Part shown: piece by piece, positions 41,880-52,945 of the stretch | Position numbering within the stretch: the stretch's first letter is position 1 | Layout of the letters: each line of letters begins with the position of its first letter | NCBI RefSeq assembly: GCF_024713945.1 | Contig: NW_027461514.1 | Span: forward strand, 372,001-436,000 | DNA from: Dermatophagoides farinae | Lineage: Eukaryota; Arthropoda; Arachnida; Sarcoptiformes; Pyroglyphidae | Direction of reading: 5' to 3' | DNA: 64,000 nucleotides | Translations under genes and position numbers: made by a program | Notes under the pieces: model-generated | What the model was told of the DNA's origin: nothing | What the model saw: only the letters and a program-made list of their open reading frames with translations | Database searches by the model: none

Positions 41880-44800
41880 ATGATTTGGGTCTTACTAGCA
41901 ACCGTTTTGGTTTGTCCCGTCGTCATTTTATCATTATGGCTTGCAGTCAATATATATTCTAAAATAATTCGTGTTACAAGAGACTATATATGTTTGATAA
42001 TTTGCAAGGGACTTGTCTTCTATTTTCCAACTCGCTTCTGGGTTTTGAATAATTGGAAAAAACTTTCGTTCGATACCGTTTTTTATAACGAATTTCCAAA
42101 TCTGAACGTGAAAAATGTTGAATCTCGTTTATGTTTACTTTTTGAAAACAAGCCAAGTATAAAAAAAAACATAGTTATCAGTTTAATGAAAAAATACTAC
42201 GCTTTGAGTAGATATTTCTTTAAAAAGATCATTACATTGAGCTTTTTTCTACTTATTTTTTTCAATGTGACCGTTTTCTTATTTGCTGCTATTTTTATAA
42301 GAAGACACGTTTTTTATCTGCTGATGAAACCGTCTGTTATTTCAGTCTTTAGTAAAATATTTGGTTTTGTTACAAAACGATACGTATTTAAATCTAGATG
42401 TAAATCAAAAACACAAGAGCTTTTAGAAGAATGTTTATCTATTAATATGGGACCTTACATTAGAATAAGTATTTCAGATTTTTGTTTGAAAACATACACG
42501 ATTAAAGGTTTGTCTTTCATTTACACAGATAAAAAAATAATTGAACTGCAAACTATTCGTTTTTCACCTCTAGTGAACGTGGTTTTGATTCAGAATCCAA
42601 AAATCAATTATTTAAAAAATTTTAGTGTTATAAGTGGAACTGTGCGGTCAGTATACAATTTTTTTTGCTGGTCGAATAAATATAGAAGACTTAACTCCTA
42701 CCTCTGAAACGCGTTTTAAAGCACATCAAGAGAAGTTTAACCGAGTAAAGAAGCTCCTGAACGCTCAAAACTATGGTCTTGAATACTTATATGTTTATTT
42801 TGATCATGTTGAAACGATTTATTCGCTAATACGTTCCAGTAAAAGTCTGAACAAATTTCTGAAATCAGTTATTAATCGCTATAAATATACTAAACTCGAG
42901 TTTTATTCTCAAGATATAATAGAAGAACTTAGCATTGAGCTACTACTAAATTCTTATAACTGGGATATCCCTCCTTTTAAACTTCCATTGATTGATGCTT
43001 ATGAAAAAAGTATCTATTCAGATTGTTTTTCTACTTTAGAGGAATACCAAGAACAGGAATATTTGGAAAACGAAGTAAACAATTTTTACGATGTTAACCA
43101 AATGTTGTCTGTTAAAACAGATGAAGCTTTGCAACAAGTGTACTTCGAAACGTTTGAAAAAATTTTCACATCGCCTGGTATTAGTACAAAATATAGCAAA
43201 AAAGAATTCACAATTTCTTCAATGATCAAGAATTTTACAAAAACAGGAGTGAAATGGATTACACATTTAGTTAAAAAGAGATCATTGATTCTTCAACCCG
43301 ATTTAATCCACTTTGTATTAATAACAGAAACTGAAAAATATGATTTAGTCAGTGTTAGACCAAATGTTTTGATCAATGGTGTTTTAGGAAGGCCTAATGT
43401 TTTACTGAATTTGAATATAAAATTCTTACAGTCGAAAGTAGTTTTGAACGAAGTAGTATTATTTACATTAATCAATATTGCAAAAGCTTGTTTCATTAGT
43501 ATCAATTGGGACCGTCAACCTTTAGTTTGCAATATGAAAAAATGGCAGCCCTATTCTCAATTTATGCTCGGCGTTACCGTTTCTTTGCAACTTAGATTGA
43601 AGATTCTGCTGTTAAAAAAACTTTTGATAGATTTTTCAACGTCCAAAACGATGGTACTACTTAATAGCGAAATTCACATGCTCCCGGAGTTAAAACAAAA
43701 TTTCTCGGAAGTTATCGTTAACAATAACATATTCAGTTTTTTCAAACTAAAAATTGGTTACGAAAATGCATTTGAAATATGTAATTTTAAAGGAAGAATT
43801 CATTTTAACATCAATCATTTTTTACTTCAACTAAGAGTGACTACAATCTCGTTGACAATACCACTTGAAAAGATGCTCAACCTTTTCATTGACTTTAAAA
43901 ATAAATTAACGAAGGTTGATGGGATGTTCCCAGACACACTAATGCTAAATAACAAATTTAATTTTTCCACTACATTACAGCCGGTGATTTTCACGCTATT
44001 TATTCAAAAGGTCAGAATTTTCGTTGTTGGAAATTAACATAAAAAGTAGTGTCATCAAAGCCTTAAATTATTTAGATACATCATTTGCGGTGACGAGTAG
44101 TTTGGGAAACGTCTTGATATGCAACGATGGCTTACTCGTGGAATCACTTAGTTTCTATCACTCTGAAACTTTCCATAAAAAAACCTTATTTCTTCACTCC
44201 AAGTCAGCTTATAACAATTCAGATTTAGTACTACAAAAGTTGAATCAAATATATTTAGATGAAAAGCGCAGTTATTCGTTTTTAGCAAGTTCAGGGATTA
44301 ACGAATCATTAAACAATAAATTCGCAATTCACATAAACTTTCTCAAAAGTGTAATTGACCTGAACGCAACGATATACATTAGTCTCAGTTTTTTGCCCAT
44401 ATCAACAGTGTTTTTATTGCTTTTTGAGCATAAAAAACCTGTTGAACGACTTGAAGTGGACAAAAAAATAAGTTCAATAAACGCTTTTTCAAACAATATA
44501 ACTAATATTTATAATACAATTGCATCGATTGTGGACAAATCACTGTATCGTAAATCCGAAGATCAATTCATCATAGAAAGAAAATTAAACTTCCATTTAA
44601 AAATACAAAATAAATCTGAGATAGTAGTACATTCAGCCATAGCATCTTTGATATTGAAAATAGGACATATCGACTTGTCGTATTTAAAGTTCTATTATTC
44701 GTTTAAAGTTTTATTAAACATAGAAAACATAGAAATATACGCATGTAGTTCTATTTGGAAGGTTTCAACCAACAGTGGCTCAATTAGAAAATTTTTGTCT

Positions 44801-47800
44801 GGTCATAACAAAGTTCATATTGATTTCACGAGTTGTAATCGCAACATAAGTTATTTAAAATCGAATTTTGGCGACAAGATTAATTATCAGCGTGGGATTC
44901 ATTTAAATGGTAATTGTAGTAGGATCAACTTAGACTGGGACGTTATTTTTCTTCAAAAAATATGGGTTTTCATTGATAAGAATTTAATTAGCCTTTTTCA
45001 ACTATCAAACGAATTTGAAGCTTTCCATATTGAGCAAATATCTTTTGATTTCCGAAAAAGGCTTTTTAGCGTTTTAATTACGCAGTTGTTTTGGTTTTGG
45101 CAATATTTGAGAGCTCCTTACGAATGTCGAAAAGCTTTTTTCGCACTGTTAATATTGATAGGTAGTGATAAATTTGATGTCGATCAATGGCTAGATAATA
45201 TAAATCTTCATCATTACCTATACCAGCTTCTGGACGTTGCAACAAATCCCGCAAATATAAAAGATTTTGACAAAGTCATAGAATCATCACCTTTGACAAG
45301 TAAACTTTATTTGTGCTTCTTTTTGAAAAAAATACGTGTCAACTTATTCTCCTCGCGTTTATTTGCAGTGATACCTTTTATAGAATTGTCTACCAAAGAC
45401 TGTTCAGTGTACAACAAAAACACCAATCTTCAGACTATTTACAATAAAAACATAGCTGACTCGGTAGATAAAAACTTTCATGATTCTGAAACTCATATAT
45501 TACAAAATGCATATAAGGTGTTTTCTCATTTCATCAGGGGAAGAAACTCTTACCTATTAGAAACTTATTCTTTTTACGTCATAGATGTTTGTTTGTTTGA
45601 GCTAGTTGAAACTAATATAGATGGCCAAATAACTTATGATAAAAAATATATACATAATTCAATTGACATACATTTTAGTTTGTTCCAGCCCTTGTCAGTC
45701 ACCAGCCACAATAAAAAACACCCAGTCATATTTTATCTTGAGCTAAAGCCCGTTTTATGGCTGAATGAAACTAATCAAACTGTATTATCATTCAAGAAAA
45801 CTTCTTTAGAATTGTTGCTTACCTTCTTGCATAGAAGCCTAATTGATTTATTCGAAGATGATTTGATTAATTATAAATCTAAGCAAAAAGCGATCAAAAC
45901 TTATGAATCATTTGCAAGCTCAAGTAATATTACTTCGGTTTCTGACTACGACTCTCTTCTTGAAAATCAAAATAGCTCAAACGCTACTTTACTTATTCTT
46001 ACCACTCAAGCTTTGGCGATTTGTATCGAAGATACTGTACATTTGCAAGTTAATGAGGTAGAATTAATCTATGTAATTCCCAAATCTAAAAATTCCTTTA
46101 TTCTTGATATGGATATTTCATCTATAAATACTGTTATTAATGCTGGAGACGTTTCGTTATTTACGTTACATTTAAAATTTTTAAAACTGACTTACTCCGG
46201 TAGCGAAGCAAATTCGAATATATCTATGTCAAGTGGTTCACCTATAAATTGCGAATCATACCGTGTTGGTGTTTTACTTAACGAACAAGATATCACTAAT
46301 CCTGAAAAAATAGTTGCTGATCTTCACATAAACTTTTCTCACTTGTTTATAGATTTAAATAGTCCAGATCTATTTGAAAGAAATCTTGCCGTCTTGTTCA
46401 ACTTAGTTAGCGTAATAAATTATTTTGCCAAAGAAATTAATATACTAAACTCAACAACATATTCTTCATCATTGTCAAATATAATACACCAAAAAGCTTC
46501 AAAATCTTCTGGTATTACACATATTCGCTGTACTTTTAAGCTCGTTACAGTTCAGACGGCTTTCCAATCACTTATATTAAATAAAATATCGCTTGATACT
46601 AACATTCTGCTTCCTTTAGTTGTTAAAGATGCTAAATTTAAAGTGCACGAAATAAATTTAGATTATGTAATAGTGAAAACTATTACATTTATATATCACG
46701 AAAACAATTTATTGATCAGTAACGTCTTTTTGTACGTGTTCGTTGAAAACCTCTTTAATAATTTCAGTAATCTATTCCAAAATTTGGGTTATTATCAAAT
46801 ATTTATGTTATTGACTGAATATTATGATGCAAGAAAAAACGTAGTTGCTCCAAATGAGAGTCTAATTACAGATCAGCGTCCCAATAGCAATAATTCTATA
46901 TTATCTACGGTTACTTACAATATTCCTTTAACGATACAGTTGAGATGTAAACAATTTATCGATCTAGATGATTATTATAACATTTTAACTGTTAAGACTG
47001 ATATAACAATAAATTTACTTGAGTTAGTATTGAAAAATTTAAGCATTTCGACTAACATTCTGACTATTGAGCAAAATGTTATATTTTTTGTTGAACAAAT
47101 TTGTTACAAACTTTCTAATTCAATAAATTTAGTCTTGGTTAATCTTCAGCTTTATTTCACCAAGTCATTCTTGGTAGCTTTTCAAATTCTTTTGAACTCA
47201 ATGTCAACGCAAAAAAAATGTAATCCGAGAATTATTGACCATCAAATAAACTCTAAACATTTAGTTCGAACACATTCATTTGCCCAAACTGACCCCTGGC
47301 TGTCAGATTGCTTAACACCCTCGCAAAGTAGTGTGAGACAAAATTCTGAAATATTACAGGAAAACTCTTTTTTTTCCTTAAAATGTAAAAATTCTGATCT
47401 AGAAAAAGCTAATGAGCCAGTTTCGTTTTTACACATTCGAAATAAAACTGACGTTGACATTGACATATTACTGCACTGTTATACAATAAATGACGATTCT
47501 TATAAAGAAATAAAGAAATTTAGCATTAGTTTAAAGCCTGGCAGTATTTATGTGCTGAATTCCATAATAAATCAAGATAATTACTACTTCTGTGTGAACT
47601 TTCCAAAATACAACGATAAATGGTATTATCTGCACTACCTTATTTTAACTGACCTCATTAGTTTGAAAAACGATGTGTATGTTTATACAAACGACATACA
47701 TCATTTAATAATTGTCAACGAGTATATTTCAAAAAAAATCACGCAGATTATGGAACTCGAAGACTATTTTTCCTACAATAGATACCAATCTGAAATAGTT

Positions 47801-49594
47801 TATTATTCATATAAAAAAAATAACAATCTGCTTGTGCAAAAAAACTGTGATTCATACGATGATATAATTAACCTTTCAACTCTTGTTACGCCAAACGAGG
47901 GAAATGAACGAGATGTAGAAGGGTTGACTCTTGGAAAAGAAGATGAAAAACGTATGGTATTATTTTTAAACAACACAAACAGCAAGCTTGAGTTTGACGA
48001 TGATCTATTTATCAATCCGTTTAGCTACTTACTTCTTCCCTATGATTATAAATCACTTCTTATAAATTCATTGCCGGTGTTTTATAAAATTGAACAAGAT
48101 AAAACTCCGGTAAAAACCGATACAATAATTATTACTATAAACTATACAGATAACTATTCTTATCTCGAACACATAGATGTTGCTAGCTCTTTGCTAAACA
48201 CTTTGTTAGACATTATTTCGCATATCGAATTCAATGATGTTCAGGTTTATTACTCGCTCTGGCCGGACAAAAACACTAAAGTAAAATTCTTATTCAATGT
48301 GAAACAATTGTTATTTCAACGCAATTTATGCAGCTCAAACGAACTAGGTTTCGAGTTTCAACTAAATCAACCAAGAATTTCTATTTTTTTCGGTTGGAAC
48401 TACGCAGACCCACTGATATCAATATTATACTCCAAGCATCCGCTGATCGCCAAAATAATGATTAATCATCATTTAAAAGCAAACAACATACAAATAGTTC
48501 AATTAAAATTAATTGAGCTTTATTTACCTTTATTCGAGTTATATCTTGATTTCAAAGTCTTGGATCTGTTTATATTTTTCATTGAATCAATTCACTCACT
48601 ACTATTTTATTTCGTTCAGTTTAAAACGAATATAAACAGTAATGAAAATTATCAAAACGAAGAAGTAACGTATCTACAGGCAAAAATAGAAAACCTTATC
48701 AATAATAAAAAAATCATCTTATTTGAACTCCAAAACACAAGTTTCATCGGTTCGTTTGAAGGTATAAGGCTTAAATTTCTGCCATATAGCGACAAAGATA
48801 ACAAAACCTTACATAGCAAGTTCTTCAAGTCGAGTTATAAGAAACTTCTTTTATATTCACTCACGTCTTTGTGCATTATAAACAGTTGTCAAGTCTGTCA
48901 AATTAATAAATTTGACACGCAGTTGCCAGACATGTTAGTATTTCCTAAATACTTGGTTCATTTATTGCTAAAGAGTTTTTTTGATAAGGCGATGTTTTTT
49001 CGTCCCACTTTCAAAAAATACGCAGATATAAACTTCAAGTCCATTTTGTGGTTCACTTTTAAATTTTTAAAAAACACAGCAGACTACACTATATCCGTTA
49101 AAAATTTTTATCTTCAGGATATCCAGAACACTTATCCAAATTATTATTATAAAAATTTAATTACTCACGATTATCTGATTAAAAATCTGAAGATTCCTTA
49201 TCTGTCTGGCATTTTGGAAGTTTCAAAGAACTATCATATTCATTACTCATTAATCAATCAGATCAGACTTTTTCATTCGAAGGTGATTTGTCATCTTCCA
49301 AATTACTTGCCCGTTTACATCCATCAGGACGATCAAGGACGTATTTTTTGGATTACTGAATATTTTGCGCTGGTGGAAGAGACTATTGGTTTTTATTTCT
49401 ATCAAGTGCAATATATAAAATTGAATTTCGACCGTAACTTCTACTATTTAACAATCAAACTGTACGATCACAAAAAAAAAACAATAAAATCTAATTCAAA
49501 TGTTGCTTTCGGTGAAATCAAACGTAGTTGGTTGAAATATTTATTAATCTACAAAAATACGCTTGTCAACCACATAATTGGCCCATCATTGTAG
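41880..49594 (+). CDS. VPS13-like bridge lipid-transfer protein candidate, two frame breaks
   Basis: Three overlapping frames (41880-42707, 42634-44037, 44024-49594) give about 2560 aa. The N-terminus is hydrophobic (MIWVLLATVLVCPVVILSLW, then a second strongly hydrophobic stretch near residues 115-145), unlike fungal or animal VPS13. The remainder is a very long strand-rich rod. Its C-terminal third has VPS13 traits: a VAB-like start FLHIRNKTDVDIDILLHCY, the late helix-strand IQIVQLKLIELYLPLFELYL, and a PH-like end VYIHQDDQGRIFWITEYFAL. Bridge-like proteins move phospholipids between apposed membranes. The membrane N-terminus is more like BLTP1/Csf1 or BLTP2, so the exact family is open. Breaks: T8 at 42659-42666 (one surplus T) and near 44024. 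Whether the first 828 bp belong to the same gene is inferred. Confidence 0.5.
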
Positions 49595-49784
49595 AAGATA
49601 TATTGGCTCCGATATGCGAAATTAAATAAATTTTTTTAAAAGCGTTCTAATTATTTAATAATATAAAAAATTGATAAGGCTATTTTCAATTAGAGCCACG
49701 TGTCTAAAAGTCAAATATTTAAAATCATAACGAGGCAATCCTTTAAATTTAATTAAAATTCTAGGACTTTGATAATAACGCAAA

Positions 49785-50726
49785 ATGAAACATGAACCAA
49801 CGCCAAATAAAAGAACTATTACGAAACAGAACAGACTAGATGTAGAAAAAGCATTAAGAGCTAGCGATTTATACACCGTTTTGGAGGTGACCAAAACGGC
49901 AACAGTAACTGAAATTAAAAAAGCATACAAAAAAAAAGCGTTATTGCTACATCCAGATAGAAACCCTGACGAACGAGCAGCAGACGCTTTTAAACGCGTG
50001 AACAGAGCATATGATACACTAATAAATCCGTTGAAAAAAAATGCTTATGATATGACTGGCAGAGAATCAGACGCAGCGGGGTCAGCGACACACGCAGAAT
50101 ATTTCCACGAGGGAGATATAGGTAGCGTGTTCGAACATTTGTTTCAAGGATTTGTTGGCGTTGACAACCCTTTCATGGGCGCTCACAGATTTTCAAGAAG
50201 TTCAAGTTTCAATTCCAATTACTTTAATCAGGCTGGCGGAAATTTTTCGAGTGGTTCACAGGGACCAAAGTTTAATTTGCTTTTCATTTTAGTGCTTGCG
50301 TTCACCTTTTTCCAGATCTTAAAGGCATTTTTCGGTGGAATCGACTGGTCTTCCCCAAAATACAATCTTAATGCAACAAACGACACTCCTTATGGAACAA
50401 TGACTGAAAATTATAAAGTACCCTATTACGTCAACAAACGATTTGAATCTTCTTATCCACACAATTCAGACGCCAGAAAAAAGATTGAAGCAGAAGTGGA
50501 TTTCGCCGTGTACAGTGCGCAATGTGAGTGTAATTTGAAAAGACTGCGTCGCGATTTGTATTTTGCGCAACTAACGAATAATTCTTTGATGGAGCGAGAA
50601 ACTCGTGCGAAAATACGAGATGTTAAAAAAACAAATGAGGCTTGCGTTATCTGCAATAAAATCTCATCACAGTACCCTAGCTCAGTTAATAAAGTGTTAA
50701 ATAGAACGAGTCCGGTTTCTGATTAA
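49785..50726 (+). CDS. DNAJB12/DNAJB14-type ER membrane J protein
   Basis: 313 aa. J domain at about 28-90: LYTVLEVTKTATVTEIKKAY, HPD at 56-58 in LLLHPDRNPDE, and AFKRVNRAYDTL. A Gly/Phe/Ser-rich linker follows (FSRSSSFNSNYFNQAGGNF), then one membrane helix (about 163-182, NLLFILVLAFTFFQILKAFF). A DUF1977-like luminal tail has NDTPYGTMTENYKVPYYVNK and RKKIEAEVDFAVY. This domain order is specific to DNAJB12/B14 and yeast Hlj1-like proteins, tail-anchored ER Hsp40s that recruit Hsp70 for ER-associated degradation. The stop codon overlaps the stop of the convergent minus-strand gene. Confidence 0.88.
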   Translation: MKHEPTPNKRTITKQNRLDVEKALRASDLYTVLEVTKTATVTEIKKAYKKKALLLHPDRNPDERAADAFKRVNRAYDTLINPLKKNAYDMTGRESDAAGSATHAEYFHEGDIGSVFEHLFQGFVGVDNPFMGAHRFSRSSSFNSNYFNQAGGNFSSGSQGPKFNLLFILVLAFTFFQILKAFFGGIDWSSPKYNLNATNDTPYGTMTENYKVPYYVNKRFESSYPHNSDARKKIEAEVDFAVYSAQCECNLKRLRRDLYFAQLTNNSLMERETRAKIRDVKKTNEACVICNKISSQYPSSVNKVLNRTSPVSD

Positions 50727-51268
50727 GTTTTTTCCTGATCTCCATTAGATTTATCTGAGGCTGCCTCAACAATTATATGTAAAAAGTTAACACAAAGTTT
50801 GTTATTGCAAGAATTCAACAAAAATCCTCTTGGAAAATTCTTGAGCAGCAAATCAAAACTTTCGTCGTCAGCAAAAATGGTGGCTAATATTCTGAGAACG
50901 TAGGTGTATTTGTTAACTCCTTCGTCGAAAATCGGCATTACAGCGTAATCATTAACTGCTGAAGTTGGTCCATGCCATGTTACGCATTTTTCTTCATTTT
51001 CAGGAATTACTGTGTCTTCTTTTGCGTCTGTATTCTTCAAAATATACTTTAAAATCGAATCTACGACTGAAAGATCTTTATTCCAAATCAGGTTCACTCT
51101 ATTGTGCATAATTGATTTCCAAATTTTCACATTACGATTTATTTCGTGTTGCATTCTAACCTTAAACACAGACTTCTTAGCTTTGTCGGATGAATCATTT
51201 TCACCTGGTTTCTTTCCGCAACAGTTAAACAGATTCTGTATATTCGAAGGGCAAAAATCGCATATCAT
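50723..51268 (-). CDS. I-PpoI-like zinc-fold (His-Me) protein, probably catalytically dead
   Basis: 181 aa from ATG 51268 (MICDFCPSNI); the frame is open further upstream but has no ATG. The N-terminus has CDFC ... NCCGKK (C3, C6, C16, C17), a possible separate metal site. The C-terminal half has C95 in KCVTWHG, then LNSCNNKLCVNFLH with C154, C159 and H164. The spacing C-x58-C-x4-C-x4-H equals that of the first zinc site of the His-Me homing endonuclease I-PpoI (C41, C100, C105, H110). The I-PpoI catalytic His, two residues before the second zinc Cys, is Asn152 here, and its metal-binding Asn is Lys173. So the fold looks kept and cleavage activity lost, as in host genes with the zf-His_Me_endon domain. 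Nucleic-acid binding is inference. The last bases overlap the J-protein stop. Confidence 0.6.
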   Translation of the reverse strand: MICDFCPSNIQNLFNCCGKKPGENDSSDKAKKSVFKVRMQHEINRNVKIWKSIMHNRVNLIWNKDLSVVDSILKYILKNTDAKEDTVIPENEEKCVTWHGPTSAVNDYAVMPIFDEGVNKYTYVLRILATIFADDESFDLLLKNFPRGFLLNSCNNKLCVNFLHIIVEAASDKSNGDQEKT

Positions 51269-51514
51269 AATTAACCATGGTGCATTAAAAATACTGTATA
51301 CAAATATCGAGGTTACAAGTTTAAATCTTTGCCAAAGAAGAACTAGCACAATATTGCTTCAAAGAATTTATTTTTTATTGTAGACAAAAAATATACATTT
51401 TTTGTCATTAGCAACAAGATAGTTAGTAAAAAATAATTTTGCTGAAATCTAAGAATGTACTAGGTTTGTTAGAGCGATTTAAATCAGTAAATGATTATTA
51501 ATTGACTAGTGTAG

Positions 51515-52750
51515 ATGACTGACATTGAAAAGACGCCACCGTATTCTACTATTATTAGAGAAGAATATTTAGATGAAGAAAAAAAAGCACAAATAAAAGC
51601 AACGATTGAAACACTCAGACGGCGCAACAACGAGTGTACGCCTGATTACCGAGCTAGAATACGAGCCAGATTTACTGACTCTTTTGGAATAACCGATCCA
51701 TTAGCTCCAAAATGGACGTTAAACGATTTTGACATAGGCAGAAAGTTAGGGTCCGGTCAATTTGGATCAGTTTACCTAGCAAGAGAGCGTCGCACAGGCT
51801 ATATCGTGGCGATTAAAGCTATTAAAAAAGCTTCTTTATTAAACACCGGAAATGAGCACCTTTTGCGGCGAGAAATCGAAATCCATAGTCATTTAATCCA
51901 CCCAAACATTTTGGGTTTTTTTGGCTGGTTCATCACAAAGACTGCAATTTGTCTCATAATCGAAGTCGCTCCAAAAGGCGAATTAATGGACAAATTGTCT
52001 CTTGGAGGTTTGCGCGAACCGATTGTTAGTCGCTACATGTTCCAGATGATCAGCGCGATTCGCGCTTGCCATAAGATGAACGTTATACATCGAGATTTAA
52101 AGCCAGAAAACATTCTCATTGATCTTGATGGTCGGCTTAAATTAGCTGACTTTGGCTGGGCTGCGCACATCCCAGAAGAACCGGACATTGCAAAAGTGAT
52201 CAATGACTCCAACGACGTGCCTAAGTCGTACAAATATTTAAAAAACCGGAGAAAAACCTATTGTGGAACTATGGACTATTTATCGCCTGAAATCGTCAGA
52301 CAAGAATGGTACGGAAAAGAAGTCGACATTTGGTGTCTGGGTATTTTGTGCTTTGAACTTGCTACTGGCGGGCCTCCTTTCAAGTACGACGTGCCAGAAG
52401 AAATTCCGTGCGAAGAAGAAAAGGCTCGACGCAAACAACAATATGAAATTCAATACGGAGATCTTGAGCCCAAGTTGCTTCCGTTCATGTCTGCAGAAAT
52501 TTGCGACTTTCTGCGACACACACTTGAAAAAAACCCCGATCTCCGAATGACTCCCGATGAAATGTTGAGACATCCGTTCATAACCAAATACAACGCTCGA
52601 GAAATCGAAAATGAACTTTATGCAGACACAAAATTTCCAGAGTCAGAAACAACTGCTTACGAGCCAGATGAAAACACTACCAAGCACTCCTGGAGATTCT
52701 CTCGTTTGTTCTTAACCGGATATCGCGCCAATCAAGGCGAAGCGTGTTGA
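51515..52750 (+). CDS. Aurora kinase
   Basis: 411 aa. Kinase domain about 71-345: FDIGRKLGSGQFGSVYLARE, Lys101 in IVAIKAIKK, RREIEIHSHLIHPNIL, VIHRDLKPENILI with Asp194, KLADFGWAAHIP (DFG 212-214), RRKTYCGTMDYLSPEI with Thr248 as the activation-loop phosphosite (human Aurora A Thr288), and WCLGILCFELATGGPPF. The DFGWA.H and RR.T.CGT.DYL.PE combination is diagnostic of Auroras. Between DFG and the phosphosite there is an extra stretch of about 25 residues (PDIAKVINDSNDVPKSYKYL). A second insert, EEIPCEEEKARRKQQYEIQY, sits in the C-lobe after PPF. Auroras drive spindle assembly and chromosome segregation; A versus B type cannot be decided. The N-terminus (1-70) is charged and lacks a KEN or clear D-box. 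Confidence 0.93.
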   Translation: MTDIEKTPPYSTIIREEYLDEEKKAQIKATIETLRRRNNECTPDYRARIRARFTDSFGITDPLAPKWTLNDFDIGRKLGSGQFGSVYLARERRTGYIVAIKAIKKASLLNTGNEHLLRREIEIHSHLIHPNILGFFGWFITKTAICLIIEVAPKGELMDKLSLGGLREPIVSRYMFQMISAIRACHKMNVIHRDLKPENILIDLDGRLKLADFGWAAHIPEEPDIAKVINDSNDVPKSYKYLKNRRKTYCGTMDYLSPEIVRQEWYGKEVDIWCLGILCFELATGGPPFKYDVPEEIPCEEEKARRKQQYEIQYGDLEPKLLPFMSAEICDFLRHTLEKNPDLRMTPDEMLRHPFITKYNAREIENELYADTKFPESETTAYEPDENTTKHSWRFSRLFLTGYRANQGEAC

Positions 52751-52945
52751 TGCGAAATTTTTCAACTGTTAAATTTCATATACAACAGACAGTAATTAAT
52801 TTTTATAATAGTTGGCCTAGCCTTTAAATCGTTCAAATATAAAATTTATATCATAAATAAATTCAATTAGATTTTATTTATAGTTTTCCTCGTGAAGCTA
52901 GATATGAATTTTCAAAAGAACCAATAAGTATGCTTAAAAACGCAC

